Shown here piece by piece: positions 27,601 to 42,400 of a stretch of 64,000 nt of DNA. Every line of letters starts with the position of its first letter. Positions within the stretch are counted from its first letter, which is position 1. The stretch is taken from contig CM073591.1 in the NCBI GenBank assembly GCA_037074705.1, positions 73,452,532 through 73,516,531 of the forward strand, in the 5' to 3' direction. The DNA is from Zhengitettix transpicula. Its lineage: Eukaryota > Arthropoda > Insecta > Orthoptera > Tetrigidae. Both the position numbers and the translations under genes were made by a program. Under the pieces are notes generated by a model. It was not told the origin of the DNA. It saw only the letters and a program-made list of their open reading frames with translations, and searched no databases.

Positions 27601-30600
27601 GATTTTGCCACCAATTTTAAGTCAAATGAAGAAGGAGACTAATTCCTCTAAAAATTTGAAGAACTTCCTCCTGTCCTGAATGGCGATGCCAAACTTCAAT
27701 TTTAGGTAAGCAACCAACTTTTTCTCTTACCTTTCCATACCATTTGATTTAATTACTCTGACAAAGTCACTTCTTTACTCACGTTTATAGGAAGATTTTG
27801 CTTGTTGATAAATATAAATGTATTGTTTTATTATAAGTATATTAATTATTTTACAGGCTTGTAGAAACAGTAAGAGTACGCCGTGCTGGTTTCTGTTATC
27901 GTCAACAGTACCAATTATTTTTGGCACGATACCATATGCTTTCTCCACATACATGGCCAACATGGAGGGGTACACAAGTTGAAGGTGTCAGCTATTTAAT
28001 TAGGGATTTACCCATACCAAGTGGAGAATTTGCATTTGGAAGAACAAAATTGTTTGTGAGGAGTCCAAGAACAGTAAGAAGGATACTTAAAAATAATCAA
28101 ATGATTTTATAAACTTGTTAAAAATGGTGTTTTCAATAATTGCTTTGTATTATAATTAATTAATTAATTAATTTAATAATTAAACCTGTATTCAGTAAGA
28201 CTTCTTCAAGAATAAACTATTGTTTAGTTCTAATTTAAAATGTACTAATCATTTGCATCCATAAATATTGTCAATTCATTAGGATCTTTTGTCTTCACAA
28301 AGATTTAAAAAATCACAACCTCACTGTCTAATAATTTATATCTTTTTTCATTTACCATTAATGTTATCTTTGGAACTGTTCGTCCAATCATTTCTTCAGT
28401 ACTATTGAGCATGTATTACTGTTGGTGGTCGCCTCAATGTGTCACTTCGGACCATTCATTCCTATACAAATAATGTATGTTATATATTAATGTACAGGAT
28501 TAATGGATTAAGTACAGTTCAAATACATAACATGATGTGTACTGGATTCTTCCTTTTAAAACCCCATATATGTCTTATAACATTTTTGAATAATTAGCAT
28601 TTTCTTATTTTTGGGTGATGTTTCGTCCCAAATTTCAATTGCATAGTTCATATGAGAAAATACTACACCATAATATAGGAGAATACAGTTAATCATTTCA
28701 AATCCTTTAAGTTCCTGTTTATTTTATTGATGTGTTCATTCCATGTAAGATTATCAAGAAATTACATGCTATAAGATGACAACATCAAGCTGGAATCTAT
28801 ATTAGAAGTTTGTGGTGTACATATACCAATAGTGAACAGTAGCTTCATAAGTCTATATAGTGTGCCCAATAAAATAGAAGCCCAATATCAGCTTTTCATA
28901 ACTAGATTTGAACTACTTCTAACAAGACTAACATCTCAAAATAGCAATAAAAAGGTGCTAATCACTGCTGATCTAAATACAGATCTGACTGAAATATACA
29001 AACAAGATATTAGACAATTTTTAGATTTATTAGGATCATATGAATTCTTCTCTCTTGTGAAACAACCTACATGACCTGCAAGTCAAAGATGCTTGGATAA
29101 CATCATAACAAACATCCAGGTATGCATATTGCTATTAGATACTGTCCATTTTCTAATCATTTTATGGTTATAACTACTCTGCCAAACATAGTCCAACATA
29201 TGAAGGAAACATTCATTTGCAGAAAATGGATGAGTCTTCCTGGAATCTAATGAAAGAAGATTTAGGTAAGGCTCTACAAAGTATATCTAATGACTTTAAT
29301 TCCTTCTGGAATGTGTTTCTGAAGCACCTAAATTCTTCTTGCCCAAGCAGGAGCTTCACAAGGCATAGAAACCATCCCCATAACTCACAGTGGGATGAGG
29401 AGCTCAGATTGTTGCAAATCAGTTTGTCACTGCCTATAGAGATTTAAACTTTAATGAGGACAATATTCAACGCGTTAGAAGATTGAGGACTACATTCAGA
29501 AAACTGTGTAGAAAAAAGAAAATAGAACATAACATTGTCATCCTACAAAACTTTTGCTATAAAATTGTGCCAGGAGAAGCAAATATTGAGTCAAGAACCT
29601 CTTGCCCCATTAAACTTACTTAACCTTCAAAAATAATTTTTTGTGAATGCTACAAGTTCCATTGCTTCCATCCAAGACATACTCCAGATACGCGAGTTCC
29701 TGAGCCATGATGGCATGAGCCATCAATTGCCTACCACTGCTAAGGAAGTCCTGAGTATAATAAGCCTAATGAAGATCTCAAATGCTGTAGATTTTTATGG
29801 TATCTTCTCTAAAATACTAAAAACCATCAAAGAATAGGTATTAGACTGCCTGGTCACTGTAATTAATACAGCCATCAGAAATGGTTGTTCAAGAGGAGTG
29901 AAAGATATCTATTATGACTCCAGTCTACAAGAAGAAAGACAAATGAAATGACCCATCATAATACAGACCAATTGCTCTTGTGTGTATTGTGTCTAAAGTA
30001 TTGGAGTATGCATGAAAAAGTAGAGTAACAAACTTTCTGGAGCATTAAAATGTTTTAAATATTGACCAACATGGTTTCCAATAAAGAAGACCTACCAACA
30101 CACTAAATAATTTCCATGAAGAAATCCTAGATTCCCTTAATGATAAAGAACTTGCTGTAACAGATCTGTTGGATCTGAGTAAAGCCTGTGATACAGTTCC
30201 TCATAAAATTCTCTTGCAAAAACTATACAATATAGGCATACATGGACCTGCTATCAGGCTCTTTGAAACATACTTATTCACCAGAACACAATTGGTGAAA
30301 TGTGGTAATATTGTCTGGAGGCCATTGACTGTGATAAGTGGGCCCCTGGCCTCTGTCCTGAGCCATTACTTTTCATAATATATACAACTGATCTAAGATG
30401 TCTTTCATCCCACATGAGATGCATTCTTAAGTATGCAGATGGCACAACCATTATCACAAAGACACCTCATGCAGAAGCAGCAAACAAAACTGCTAATGAA
30501 TCACTAGACCTCTTCCAATTACGGTTCCAAGTAAATGGGCTCCCTTTAAACCTAGAAAAAACAAAGTGTATTTTGTTCATGCTGAAACAATTCTGATATG

Positions 30601-30920
30601 ATCAGAGAAATATGAAGTAACATCTTCCAAACTGTTAGGGATACATGTGGACCAAAATCTGACATGGAGTTCTCATACAGCAGCTCTGACCAAGAAATTG
30701 GCTTGAATTAATTTTCTACTTCTAAGACTAAGAGATGCATTACCACCTGAAGACTTGACAACAGCCTACTACACTCTTTTTCACTCATCTCCTATATGGA
30801 GTGAGACTGTGGGAAAGATCAAAAGAAAGTCAGGCAGTGTTCATAGCACAAAAGAGAGCAATCCGTCTTATGGCAGGTGTGCGCCCACAAAAGTTCTACA
30901 GATCACTCTTCCTGGTCTTC

Positions 30921-30972
<52 letters not shown>

Positions 30973-31479
30973 AAATGACTATGTATAATTCTCCAATTCT
31001 AACTGTCAAAATATTATGTGTTTATCTAACAGCAGCAAATGAGCAGTAAAAAAAAACACATTTAAGGGGGAAAGAATTTATAGTCTAGTTTATTTGATGT
31101 TTGAGACCATTTTAATAAATATATGTATTTAAAAATTGTACTATTTATACTAATTAATTTCAGGTGTTTGAGTTGGAAGAATTCAGAAGAGTGAGATTGG
31201 AAGACCTTGCAGCATTAATTCAGAAAGTATGGCGTGGGCACAGACAGCGGCGATTGTTTCTGCTTAAAAAACAAAGTCAGATCATCATAGCATCTGCATG
31301 GCGTAGTTGGAGGGTGAGATTCATTGTTCTTAAATATTCAGAATGGTCCTCATAATAATAAAGGGGATATATCCTTTCTGTATTTTAAATTGTTTCACTA
31401 TCTCTAATTTTGTTATATTTCATTCTTGTACTGCAACACAATCTTTTGAACAAGATATTTATTTTACCTTCAAATTATC

Positions 31480-31541
<62 letters not shown>

Positions 31542-32169
31542 CTAATGAAAAGGGCTCAGACCCTCACAAATTTGTGGTATTCCCTCATTGCTACCAGACT
31601 GGACCAACTATTGATTTCAAGTAAGTTGGCATTGCTGTTTCTCTTTCCTATCAAATGTGTTATTTATTTTGAACTTGTCACATTTTTTAAGTGATATATA
31701 TATATAATTGCAATATTGGTATGGAAAGGAAAGAGAGATAGGTTGTGGCTTACCTGAAAGTGAAGTGCGGTGTCACCATAAGGAACTGAAGGTTGGTCGT
31801 TCTTCAGATTTTCGGAGGCTCTCAGCCTCCTTCTTCAAGAAAGAGTGTTACACCATTCCGTGCACCAGCCGGCTGAGGACTGTGGAGTCAGAGTTTCGAC
31901 CAATGCTCCACACTCACCACCCTTAAAGCTCTACTCCCCGATTCATCAGAGGCAGGGAACTTTCTTTCCAACATGTCTTGCAGTGCAGTGCACAGAATGG
32001 TGTAACACTCCTTCTTGAAGAAAGAGGCTGAGAGCCTCCGAAAATTTGAAGAACAACCAACCTTCAGTTCCTTATGGCGACACCGCACTTCACTTTCAGG
32101 TAAGCCACAACCTATCTCTCCTTTCCATACCAATATTGCAATTATTTTTGACAATATATCCTTACAAAT

Positions 32170-32201
<32 letters not shown>

Positions 32202-35200
32202 TGCATAATTTCAGAAAAGTAAAAAACAAAAACAAAAAAAAACAGTGTATTACAACATAGATACAGAAATGCATAATTACAGAGTTATCTGAAATTCTAT
32301 ATATGATTGGTTTCTGTGAAGCTCAACTGACTACTTGGAGAATCTGCTCACATACCAGATGAAACGTTCAATGTGACATCATTTTGACTGAATTCAGACT
32401 GCTGTACTTCTTCACATTGAGTTTCAAACACAATAAAAAATACCTGGTGTAGTGCATACTGACAGGCTGCCAATCAGATATAGTTAAGTAAGTTACATAT
32501 GACAGATATGATTTGTGGGTGCTAAGAAGTATTTAGACCAACATCCTCATATAGCAATTGTAACCAGAGTCACACATTTTAGTCCAGATAAAAAAGCATA
32601 TCATCATGCACTAACATTTATGAAAGTTCAAATAACTCTGTAATTATGCTTTTCTGGACCCATGTTGCACTACACTTTTTTTCTTCTTCTTACAATATGA
32701 GGAATCCATTTCTGAAATTTTGCTATCGAGTTTTTTGCACACTTTATACAAATGCAGAGGATAATGTGACATTGTCAAATTAATTAACTCATTTACACAG
32801 GAAAGAGAGCCAGAAAGCTGCTGACTTACCTTAAATTCACAATTGGCATTTCCAGGTTTGGAAATAATAATGTCTCATTTTCAAGAGCCTCAGAATAGCA
32901 GAGTGAATATCATGTGAATGGGCACTCAGTGTTGAATTCAAACCTGTGCAGACCAACCATTAGACAGCACCTCCCAACAAATTCAACAACTCTTTCTCAA
33001 TGAAAAGATACATATACATACATTAAAACATGAAATTTACATACACAATACATACAGACAAACTAGGGATCCCTTCAGGTGCCTTCCCAACCTCTGTAAT
33101 ATTCTTGTCTACCCCTGCAGATCCCATCCTAAAAGCCAACATTGTGGTAGGAACAGGTTCCATATCTTGTCCTATCCTCCAAACTACCACAATTCTCTAA
33201 AATCCTCCTCAAATAGTCACCTACAAAATCAAGAAAAACATTACCTGCCTCTCCTCCCACATCATCTATCAAATTGATTGCAAACTATATCCTGTTAAGT
33301 CCTGTGTGGGCTGCAGGCTATTTTTAAATGAGATTCTCCAAAAATGGACTGCATAATCCCTTCATAGCGAATTAAGTCTTTTTGATCAGCAATATAAGAA
33401 ATGTTCAGATTTAAGGAAATGAACAGTTGAGAAGTATGTTTTGTTTTATTTGGCATTGCTTCAGTATTGATTATACATTCATGAGGGCTTCCTGTTTAAC
33501 ATTTGTAGAGCATTGCAAAATATCTGCATCTTATTTGTTTAATATTTTAGGAGGAGAAGCATTTGATGTTTTCTTTGATTTGATGTATAGGTTTATGCTG
33601 AGGACCATCTACACATTCACAGTTTGCTATACAAGCTTACTTCTACCAACTGGTTTGCATATGTAATCCTGTGCATGTGAACAATAAGACTATAACCTGT
33701 GCCTATTTAAATGAACAGCATGTGCTTTTGTTGAATTGTGAAAGATCTGAGTTGTGCAAAACAGATATGCACAGAATATTTGGAATATAATAAATTTACA
33801 AAAATAATGAAAATAATGTTTCAAATAGTAAAAATCTGTTCATATTCAGGGGCAGTGAAATAATAAAAATAATGTGATAGAATATTCCTATAAGTATAGC
33901 TGTTTTAATTCTGTTTATCATAAGAATATCAGGCTTTTGATGTTCTCAGTTCTGTACATTCTTCATAAAATATCTTCACTCCTTAATTAGGTCATCAACA
34001 TTTGTGATAGCAAATTGTAAGATACTTTGGAACAACAATGGTCAATTTCTCTGGTAGACTTAAATACTTTATGGAAAGCATGATAGTTCATATAAACACA
34101 AGCCTTCTTTGAGCTCAATACACTTAGTCATTACCATTTTATTTTTCCCTATACAAAAAAGAAAGATTCAAAGCATAAAAAAATAATCATTTACTGCATC
34201 AAAGACATATTATTAATTTGAAAAACATATATTTACTTCAATTCAGATCTTAATGCTTCGTAATAAGAAGGAACTAGGTACCAAACAGGAGAGTTCAGTG
34301 ATTCTCCACTTTGAACTAAAATAATTTTTTTTGGTTAAGGTAGAACAAAATCATTATTTACCCACATGATTAATACTTATTTGTGGTAGTATTGTATGCT
34401 AATTTATTTTACATATCAAATGACCCATGAATAGTAATGAAAACAGATGTTATTATGTCTTTAGGTTAATACTTTTAAATTAAGTGGAAGAGATTGGAAT
34501 AGACAGTAACTGTGAATGGATGTTGTGAGCACATTACAAAGAAACCTTTGTTTTACATCATTAGATAAGAATCAGGTTGCTCAAAACCATGTGGCACCCA
34601 CATTTGTTAAATTTTAAGTATGAATTGAAAAATTTATTTCAGTACTGAAATTTATGAAATTATTGAAATAAAAGACATTATTTTCTCTCAATTACAATTA
34701 TAGGCTGATCTAAATACATTAAAATACAATTGAAAAGAAATACTTCTTCTTTATTTTGTAATTTATAGATGAGGTTAAAACAACTGCCAAATTTGAAATT
34801 ATTAAATAGATTATTGGCAAAAATGTTTGAATAAACAAAAACATGTACCAGATACGTATCTTTCAAATACTATGCATACACTTCCATTATTTTGCCATCC
34901 ATATACAATTGTAAATAAATATTTTATGATTCTATGACAATTTTGATGCAAAATTGTAATTTACCCCAAAACATGAAAATAGTGCCACATTTATGTTTAT
35001 CCCAAGCTCATTGACAGTTAAACAGTGTAATCAGTCTTTCACAATGCAGGAATGTCGTTTTGGTGTGAACGTCAAAGGGCGGCGGCATCTTTGGTGCTTG
35101 TACAGAGTGGTATGTATTTTTAAAAATGTGATAACTTGTGGGCCTGTAAAGAAAGTGGTATATTTGACTTGTTCATAGTGATGTAATTCTTATATAAGAT

Positions 35201-38200
35201 TTAATTGGTGCACTTACTTATCCAGTAATTTACCTAACACCAAAGTAATTTGTATAATATATATAGGAAATATTGGAGGTAAGATTGAAAAACAGGTTTA
35301 AATTTTTTATCTGTAGAATTTTTGTTTTTCCTACTCAAAGAAAATGAAACTGGTAGTACTCTATCATGTAGCTCCAGTAATGTTAAATTGATTCAGTTAT
35401 TAATTTCAACCCTATTGATATATGTTTTTAAGTAGTGTTTTTAAATACTCAATTTATCATATCAAGACAGGTAGTTCAATTTCTGCATGATTTATTATTT
35501 TTATTTAATGTATTTATTATTAGTAGATTATATATTTTTAAAAAATTATTATATTGTTAATTACATTTTCCCTATTTTTGATATATGTATTTTCTATTAT
35601 CTTCTACTAAGGAGTAAATTTTTTTTAAAAAAATAAACTGTTTAAGGTTGTCTCCTTCTACAAAAATATCGAATTTTAAAAAAGATGTCCCCCTTGAAGG
35701 TATTTCCACAACTCTGCAACTTTAAATCATATAAATCAATAACACTTGAAATCATATCGAATTTAACTTTGAAATTTTATTGGGTCCAACTATACTTACC
35801 AATGCAAAATATAAATTTTTATTCAATAGCATGGACTTTAACATTGTTAGCCTTACAAAAAGTGCCTTATTTTTTCATGTTACCCTGAAATTTGGAGTGA
35901 TATAATTAATATTGGCTCAAAGGTGAGCTTTCAATCACAGTTGACAAATATTTATTTTCACCTTACCCCATTTTCACATAGCCATCATCAGAGTGCTATG
36001 TTAAACACTTTACTGATCCAGGAAGAACTAGGTTTTATAAGATAACCATTGCCGGCATGGAATTATCCTAGTTCAATGTATAATGCTCTACTTCCATCAA
36101 CATTAACTTATGATCCAACCAGATATATTATTCTAATTTGTTTAATCTTCTAGGTAACACATACTTCTATAATTTTTTGGATATGCTCTTTCCTTATTAT
36201 CAAATGCTTGTTTATAACAATAATTTTTTCTTACTGTTCTTTATTCAACCAAGGATTTAACTGCTATTACATTCACTATGAAACAACTTTTTTCTAATAA
36301 TAATATTTTATTTCTAAGTATTTATGTAGCAACATTTAATTACATATTTACTTATTGGTTATAAATTATTTTGATTTATAGATTTCCTAGGTTGTGGAAA
36401 TGTAATAATCAAATTTATTTAATCTAGTTTAATTTATTTTCTTCCAAACAGGCTCGAGAAGAATATCGGATTTTGAAGCATCGCAAGCAGGTAGAATGGG
36501 CAGTGTCTGTGATTCAGAGATACTACATTTGTTGGAAGGTGAGACATTATTGTTATTTTGTTAATAATTGTTATTAATATTATTATTATTATGTACATTT
36601 CTCATTTATATCATCAAATTAATTCATGGAATACTAACACTCAATATTATGTATGTCATAATTTGATAAAATAAGTATAATAACCACAATATTATACTAC
36701 TCTATAGTATTATATATTATTTTCACCATGTAAATGATCTCTTTTGATGTTACAATAATAATGTACTTTCAGAGGCGACAATTTCTGATTCGACTTGCCC
36801 ACACATTGCCTCTTGAAAGTGAATCTCCTACATGTCGAGATTGGCCACCATGTCCAAGACGTCTTGCTGATACTTCACTTTTACTTCGACGTCTTCATCA
36901 TAAATGGAGGGTTAGTACATTTTTTCAATTAAGTGTGTAACTCAAGGTTAAACTGTGAACATAGACACCCTTCCAAGCATGTCAAGGATTGAGCAATTTG
37001 GTAGTTACAATTATTCCATCTGTTCCATCAGTAGCTTTCCATCAATACTGCTTTCTTTGGATCAGCCTTGATGATATCTATTTTGTCAATGAATCTTCTG
37101 TAACATCAGAGAATCTGTGTACTTCCCAAAAACACCAATTTTATTGACTCACTTTGTAAATCATCCTGGGCTACAAAATTCTATTAGTTAAAACAATCCA
37201 TAAAATTTTACATATTGTCACATAAATTTATGAAACTTTATTTGATCTTATAAAATTTCAAAAAAATTATATGAGAATTATTTCAACATTTCTTTTGTTT
37301 CTTATGATTCAGTCAATTTTTGTATTTCATAATTACATTAGAGTTATTTTACTGTATTAAACTAAAAATGGAATAAATTGAATATATAAATTATCTAATT
37401 AATCTATTCTTACAAGAATTTATTAGGTCCATGCTATATTAACATATTGTTATATTTGTTATCAAATTAATAATTTATCATTTATTTGGTATTGTACAGG
37501 CAATCATGCATTCATTATTAATGTAAATTTTAAAAGCTAACATAATTTTACTTTTCATACCAGAATTCTGGATTCAATAAAGAACCTATGGAGTACTAAA
37601 AGTAAATTTAGGAATATGATATTGACTTTCTCAATTGATAAGTTTGGAATTAATACAATTAATAAACAGACAGACTACTTGATTGAACTTCTTAAGGTTA
37701 ACATTGGATTTGTACTCCAATTTCTTTCTCATTATCGTATCCAGCATCTTTTCTTCCTTTCTTTGTGTAATCTAGAGTATGACATTGGGTAGCAAGAAAT
37801 TCTTGCCAACAGATTGTGTTTGCATGAATCCTTTATTTCCATGCAGAAGTATGTACAATTTCTCCAAAGTTGTCTTTATATATATTGGCTTCACTTAAAT
37901 AATCAAACTTCAGCACCAAGTTTAAAAAGACCAATTTCATCTCTATTTAAAATCCTGATATTACAAATCTTTATTGAATACTTGTTACAGTACCCTGTAT
38001 ATAAAAATTTACTGATTTATCCCATTGAAATTTCAGTGTCATAAATATAGGATGAGGTTTGATCAAACAGCAAGGAATAGGATGAGAGAAAAGGTTACTG
38101 CTAGTATAATCTTCAAGGAACGTAAAGCATCTTACCCTCGAAGGTAATTTACTACTCTTAAACAATATAATTATTATACATAGTAAGAATAATGCTTGAT

Positions 38201-38355
38201 ATTATTATTTAGAGAAATGCACATTATAAACATTAACATATAGTTAAGTTACCCTCTTGCATATATATTTAATGGAAGTTTCTGATGTGGACTAACTAAT
38301 AATTAACTGATAATTATCAGTAGGTATTTTTTCTCTTACTAAAATCTATTCAAGT

Positions 38356-38420
<65 letters not shown>

Positions 38421-39397
38421 TAGTAAGGATATGACATTGTCAAAAATAATTATGATATTGGTTTGGAAAGGAAAGAGAGATAGCATGTGGCTTACCTGAA
38501 AGTGAAGTATGCTGTAGCCATAGGGAACCGAAAGTTGTTCTTCAAATTTTTGTTACACCATTCCGTGCACCGGCCGGCTTCAGTTTCCTATGACTACACC
38601 ATACTACACTTTCAGGTAAACCACAACCTATCTCTCCTTTCTTTCCATACCAATATCATATATCACAATTATATATATATATATATGTAACACATTTGGA
38701 TAGGAAAGAGAGACAGCGATGCTGACTTACCTGGAGATCAGTAGTTGGTCCAGTTTCGCATAGGTGTAAGTTCATGCCTGGCTGGCATGCAGATCAGATC
38801 TTCCTTCCTGACAAAGGGGTTTCAATATTTGTATCTGTACACCACATTTTAAGACAATAATTTCCATTTTTTATAGTATATTTATATATAACAAATTTAG
38901 ATACGAAAGAGAGAGAGACAGAAATCGACTTACCGAAATAAATAGTTGGTCCAGTCGGGCTGAGGTGAAAGAATATTACAAAATACTTGTGCCCAGCCTG
39001 CATGCAGTTGAGACCCTCTCTTCTGACAATGGGAGCTCAGGCCCTTGAAAATTTGTAATATTTTCTCGCCTCAGCCCATCTGGACCAACTATTGATTTCA
39101 AATAAGCCGATTTTGCTATCTCTCTTTCTATCTAAATTTGTTATTTAATTTGACCTCATCACATTTTCCTTGAGACAGACACACAATTACAGTTGACAAA
39201 TTCAAAAGTTTTTCAATTAAAAATTTTTTTTTGAGGTAGACAACTGCAATTGTGGGGTTGTGTCACTCCTGGCTCTCTTGTTTTTTCCAGTCACCTGATA
39301 AAAGGGACAAGGATCCCAGAAATTTTGTGTGGTATTTATATCATCACTTACTTTTGTGTGCTATTTCATGTAATAATTAAATTTTTTGAAATATTCT

Positions 39398-39446
<49 letters not shown>

Positions 39447-42400
39447 CTCTTTATAATAATCAGCTCTGTTTTCAGTGTATCACATCCTTTCTTGGGTGAT
39501 TATGTAAGACTCAGACAAAATGTTCAGTGGAAAAAAGCATGTATTGAAACTAATGATCAGTATGTTGTCTTCGCTGACATTATCAACAAAATAACACGCT
39601 CCAGTGGAAAAGTAAGTTTATATTTTATATTGATCAATGTTTACAAAAGTTATTTATATTTTTTATATTAAAAAAACAAATAATATTAGAATTTATATAA
39701 TTTATATTATTTTATTTTTATTCATTTTTGGCATCTTTTTTTCAATTAGAAGAGTTAAAAATTACTATATCATGTTTTATTTTTTTTTATGATGATATAA
39801 TCCATTTTGGTTCAGATAGATCATATTACTTACACGTACATTATTATGCAACATTTAGGCCTATTTGTTAATGTTTGATTAAGAATGCTTGCTATTTCAG
39901 TTTGTGCCAATTCTTTTCGTATTGTCTACAAGCTCAATGTTGATTCTTGATCAACGTACATTGCAAATAAAATATAGAGTTCCAGCTGCTGAAATTTATC
40001 GGCTCTCCCTGAGTCCATATCTTGATGATGTAGCTGTCTTCCATGTTAGAGCGGTAAGATTTTCTTAAAATACAAAAAGTCCTTTATACATTAATTCTCT
40101 TGTTTCTTACATCAACTATAAAATATATTCTGTCCAGATTTTTTCATATTCCTGCAACTTTATAGATCTCATTTTAACGTTCATCTTACAAGTAGAAAAT
40201 GACAAAGATTTGTATTTAGAGTTAGAAATAGCATGAGACACTTTAGATTTTAGTTAGTGTCCTTGCCTTATTAAAAGTTTTTCTTTTTATAATTAGTGCA
40301 CATGTAGAATCTAAATATGGTTTTCTTAATATATATTTTTAGTATACTTTCTACCTCAATTTTTTCTAAACATTAAATTCACTTGAAACTGAAACTAGTT
40401 ATCTAACTATTTATTTTATATTTCTCTACCACATCAGCATTTCCGTAATTTTTTATATTTTTTTTAAAAATTTGTTAATTTGTTAGAGTACAGCCAATAA
40501 TATTTAGTATATTCAAATTTTAGCCAGAAATTAGTTTCAAATGCAATAATCTTTGATAATCAAGTTCTATGGGTTTTATTCCATTGTTTATAAATTGTTT
40601 GACTCATCAATAATTTGTATCTGGTACAAAAGATGAAGATGCATCTGGATGATGAACAGACAAACAACATGAAGATAGGTAGAGCAGTGTGGCAAGGCTG
40701 TTGTATGTCACTCATACTGTTCATAAGGCTGTAGAAATAGTCATACATTTTAGAATAGGAGGAGGATCAATTAGTTCAATAAAGTATGCAGATAACACAA
40801 TATTGTTTATGAAGAATAAATAAAACTATGCAAGACATGTGGGAAAGGAATGTAATGTGGAATAGAGATACATCTGGATTATAGTTTTGTGTGGATCAGA
40901 AACATGGATATTAAGACAGAGGGAGAAGAAATGCACAGAAAGTTTTGAAATGTGGTGTTGGAAAATAATGTGAAAAATTAAGTGTTAGAAATGGTAAAAA
41001 ATGAAGTTCTATGAAACTTAAATAAGAAGATATTCATTTTGATTACAGCTATAAGAGAAAATAAAATTGGATCAGATCCATCCTAAAAAGAAATTGTTTA
41101 TTGCATGGCATCATTGAAGGACACAGTGATGAAGCTCCGTGAAGAGTGCAGTTGCTAGACAACTTGAATGCAGAAATAGAGGATATTGGGTAAGGAAGGA
41201 GAGGGAAAGATATAGAAGGAAATTTACAAACTAAGCCCAAGTCCTGCCAATACACAAAACACTTAATAATAATAATAATTATAATTTTTTTTATAAATAT
41301 CCTTCATCTTTTATAATATGTATGTTGTAGTAACTTCATCATAAGTTTTTTGTAAGTTATACATTTATATACAGTAAAATGAAATTTATGTTTCATGAAA
41401 TAATTCAACTGAATTGTAGAATTTTAATGTATATAAAAAGCTTTTTAATATTCCTTAGCTACTTGTGGCCATATTGTTTTACATACTTATAGACAGTGTT
41501 GAGTAGATAACACTTTTTGGTCTCCTGTAGCTTCCCTGTAGTTAGTGTAGAGTTGGGCACCTTGTTCCAGCCCAGCCCCAGTTCAGATGCTGCCAGCCAC
41601 CAGAACATCCCTGGATGCCTGTTTCAGAGTGATCTGGGAAAGAAGAAGGGTGACTTTGTATTCCAGACTGGCCATGTGATAGAGATTGTTACTAAGTTAT
41701 TCCTAGTAGTTCAAAATGCTGTTGGAAAACCTCCAGAGGTCAACATAAGTACTGAGTAAGTGGGCATTTTGTATTATTATTTCTTCTTAAAGACAATGAT
41801 TATTATAAATAGTGAAATATTTGAAATATATATATATATATATAACGTAGTATATTCCTTTGTCCGCCTGGTTATTTTGTCAATTAAGTAACCAAACTTG
41901 TAAGATTTTAACGATTTATTTAATGAAAATGAAACAGAAATTCCTCAGGCGTGGTTTGAACTACTCGACACATGGCTTTCAGTACAATTTTGTAGAACGT
42001 CTGCTCCTGTCCACTCCCGATGGGGAACTGCAATTTCAAAACATTGACAATAAAGCTTGCATGTCCCAATTGTTGAGAACTCCACAAATACAAACTACCC
42101 AATAACACACAAAATTATACTTCTATTAATGGACACCCCCGTTGATATGTTACATTATCCTCCCCCTCAAATAATTAAACATTTGGATTACAGACTTTTT
42201 TACTCACATAACATCCACTTAAAATAAACAATTTTTTACCTTAACCACACCTTGCAAAAATTACAATAATTTATAATACGAAAGATCATATATAAATTCA
42301 AATAAACACAATACATTAATTATTTACAAATATTGAAATATATACCTTTTATCAGCTGATTCTCATCCTTTCAAATTACAAATACCATACATAATGAAAT

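Noticed and set aside
30755..30988. Open frames ending in long Ile-Tyr runs (also at 31343-31694, 38487-38690, 39250-39456, 60832-61050)
   Set aside because: The Ile-Tyr runs are translated (TA)n microsatellites.
35269..35280. A 12-bp micro-exon (GAAATATTGGAG) between 'atatatag' and 'gtaaga'
   Set aside because: It would add EILE in phase but does not restore an IQ motif or the frame of the 60-bp exon. Such AG/GT pairs are frequent in this intron.
41049..41255. A - strand 68-codon gene
   Set aside because: It is antisense to a decayed LINE reverse transcriptase fragment whose + strand motifs (GSETW, FEMWCW, IIEG) are recognisable.
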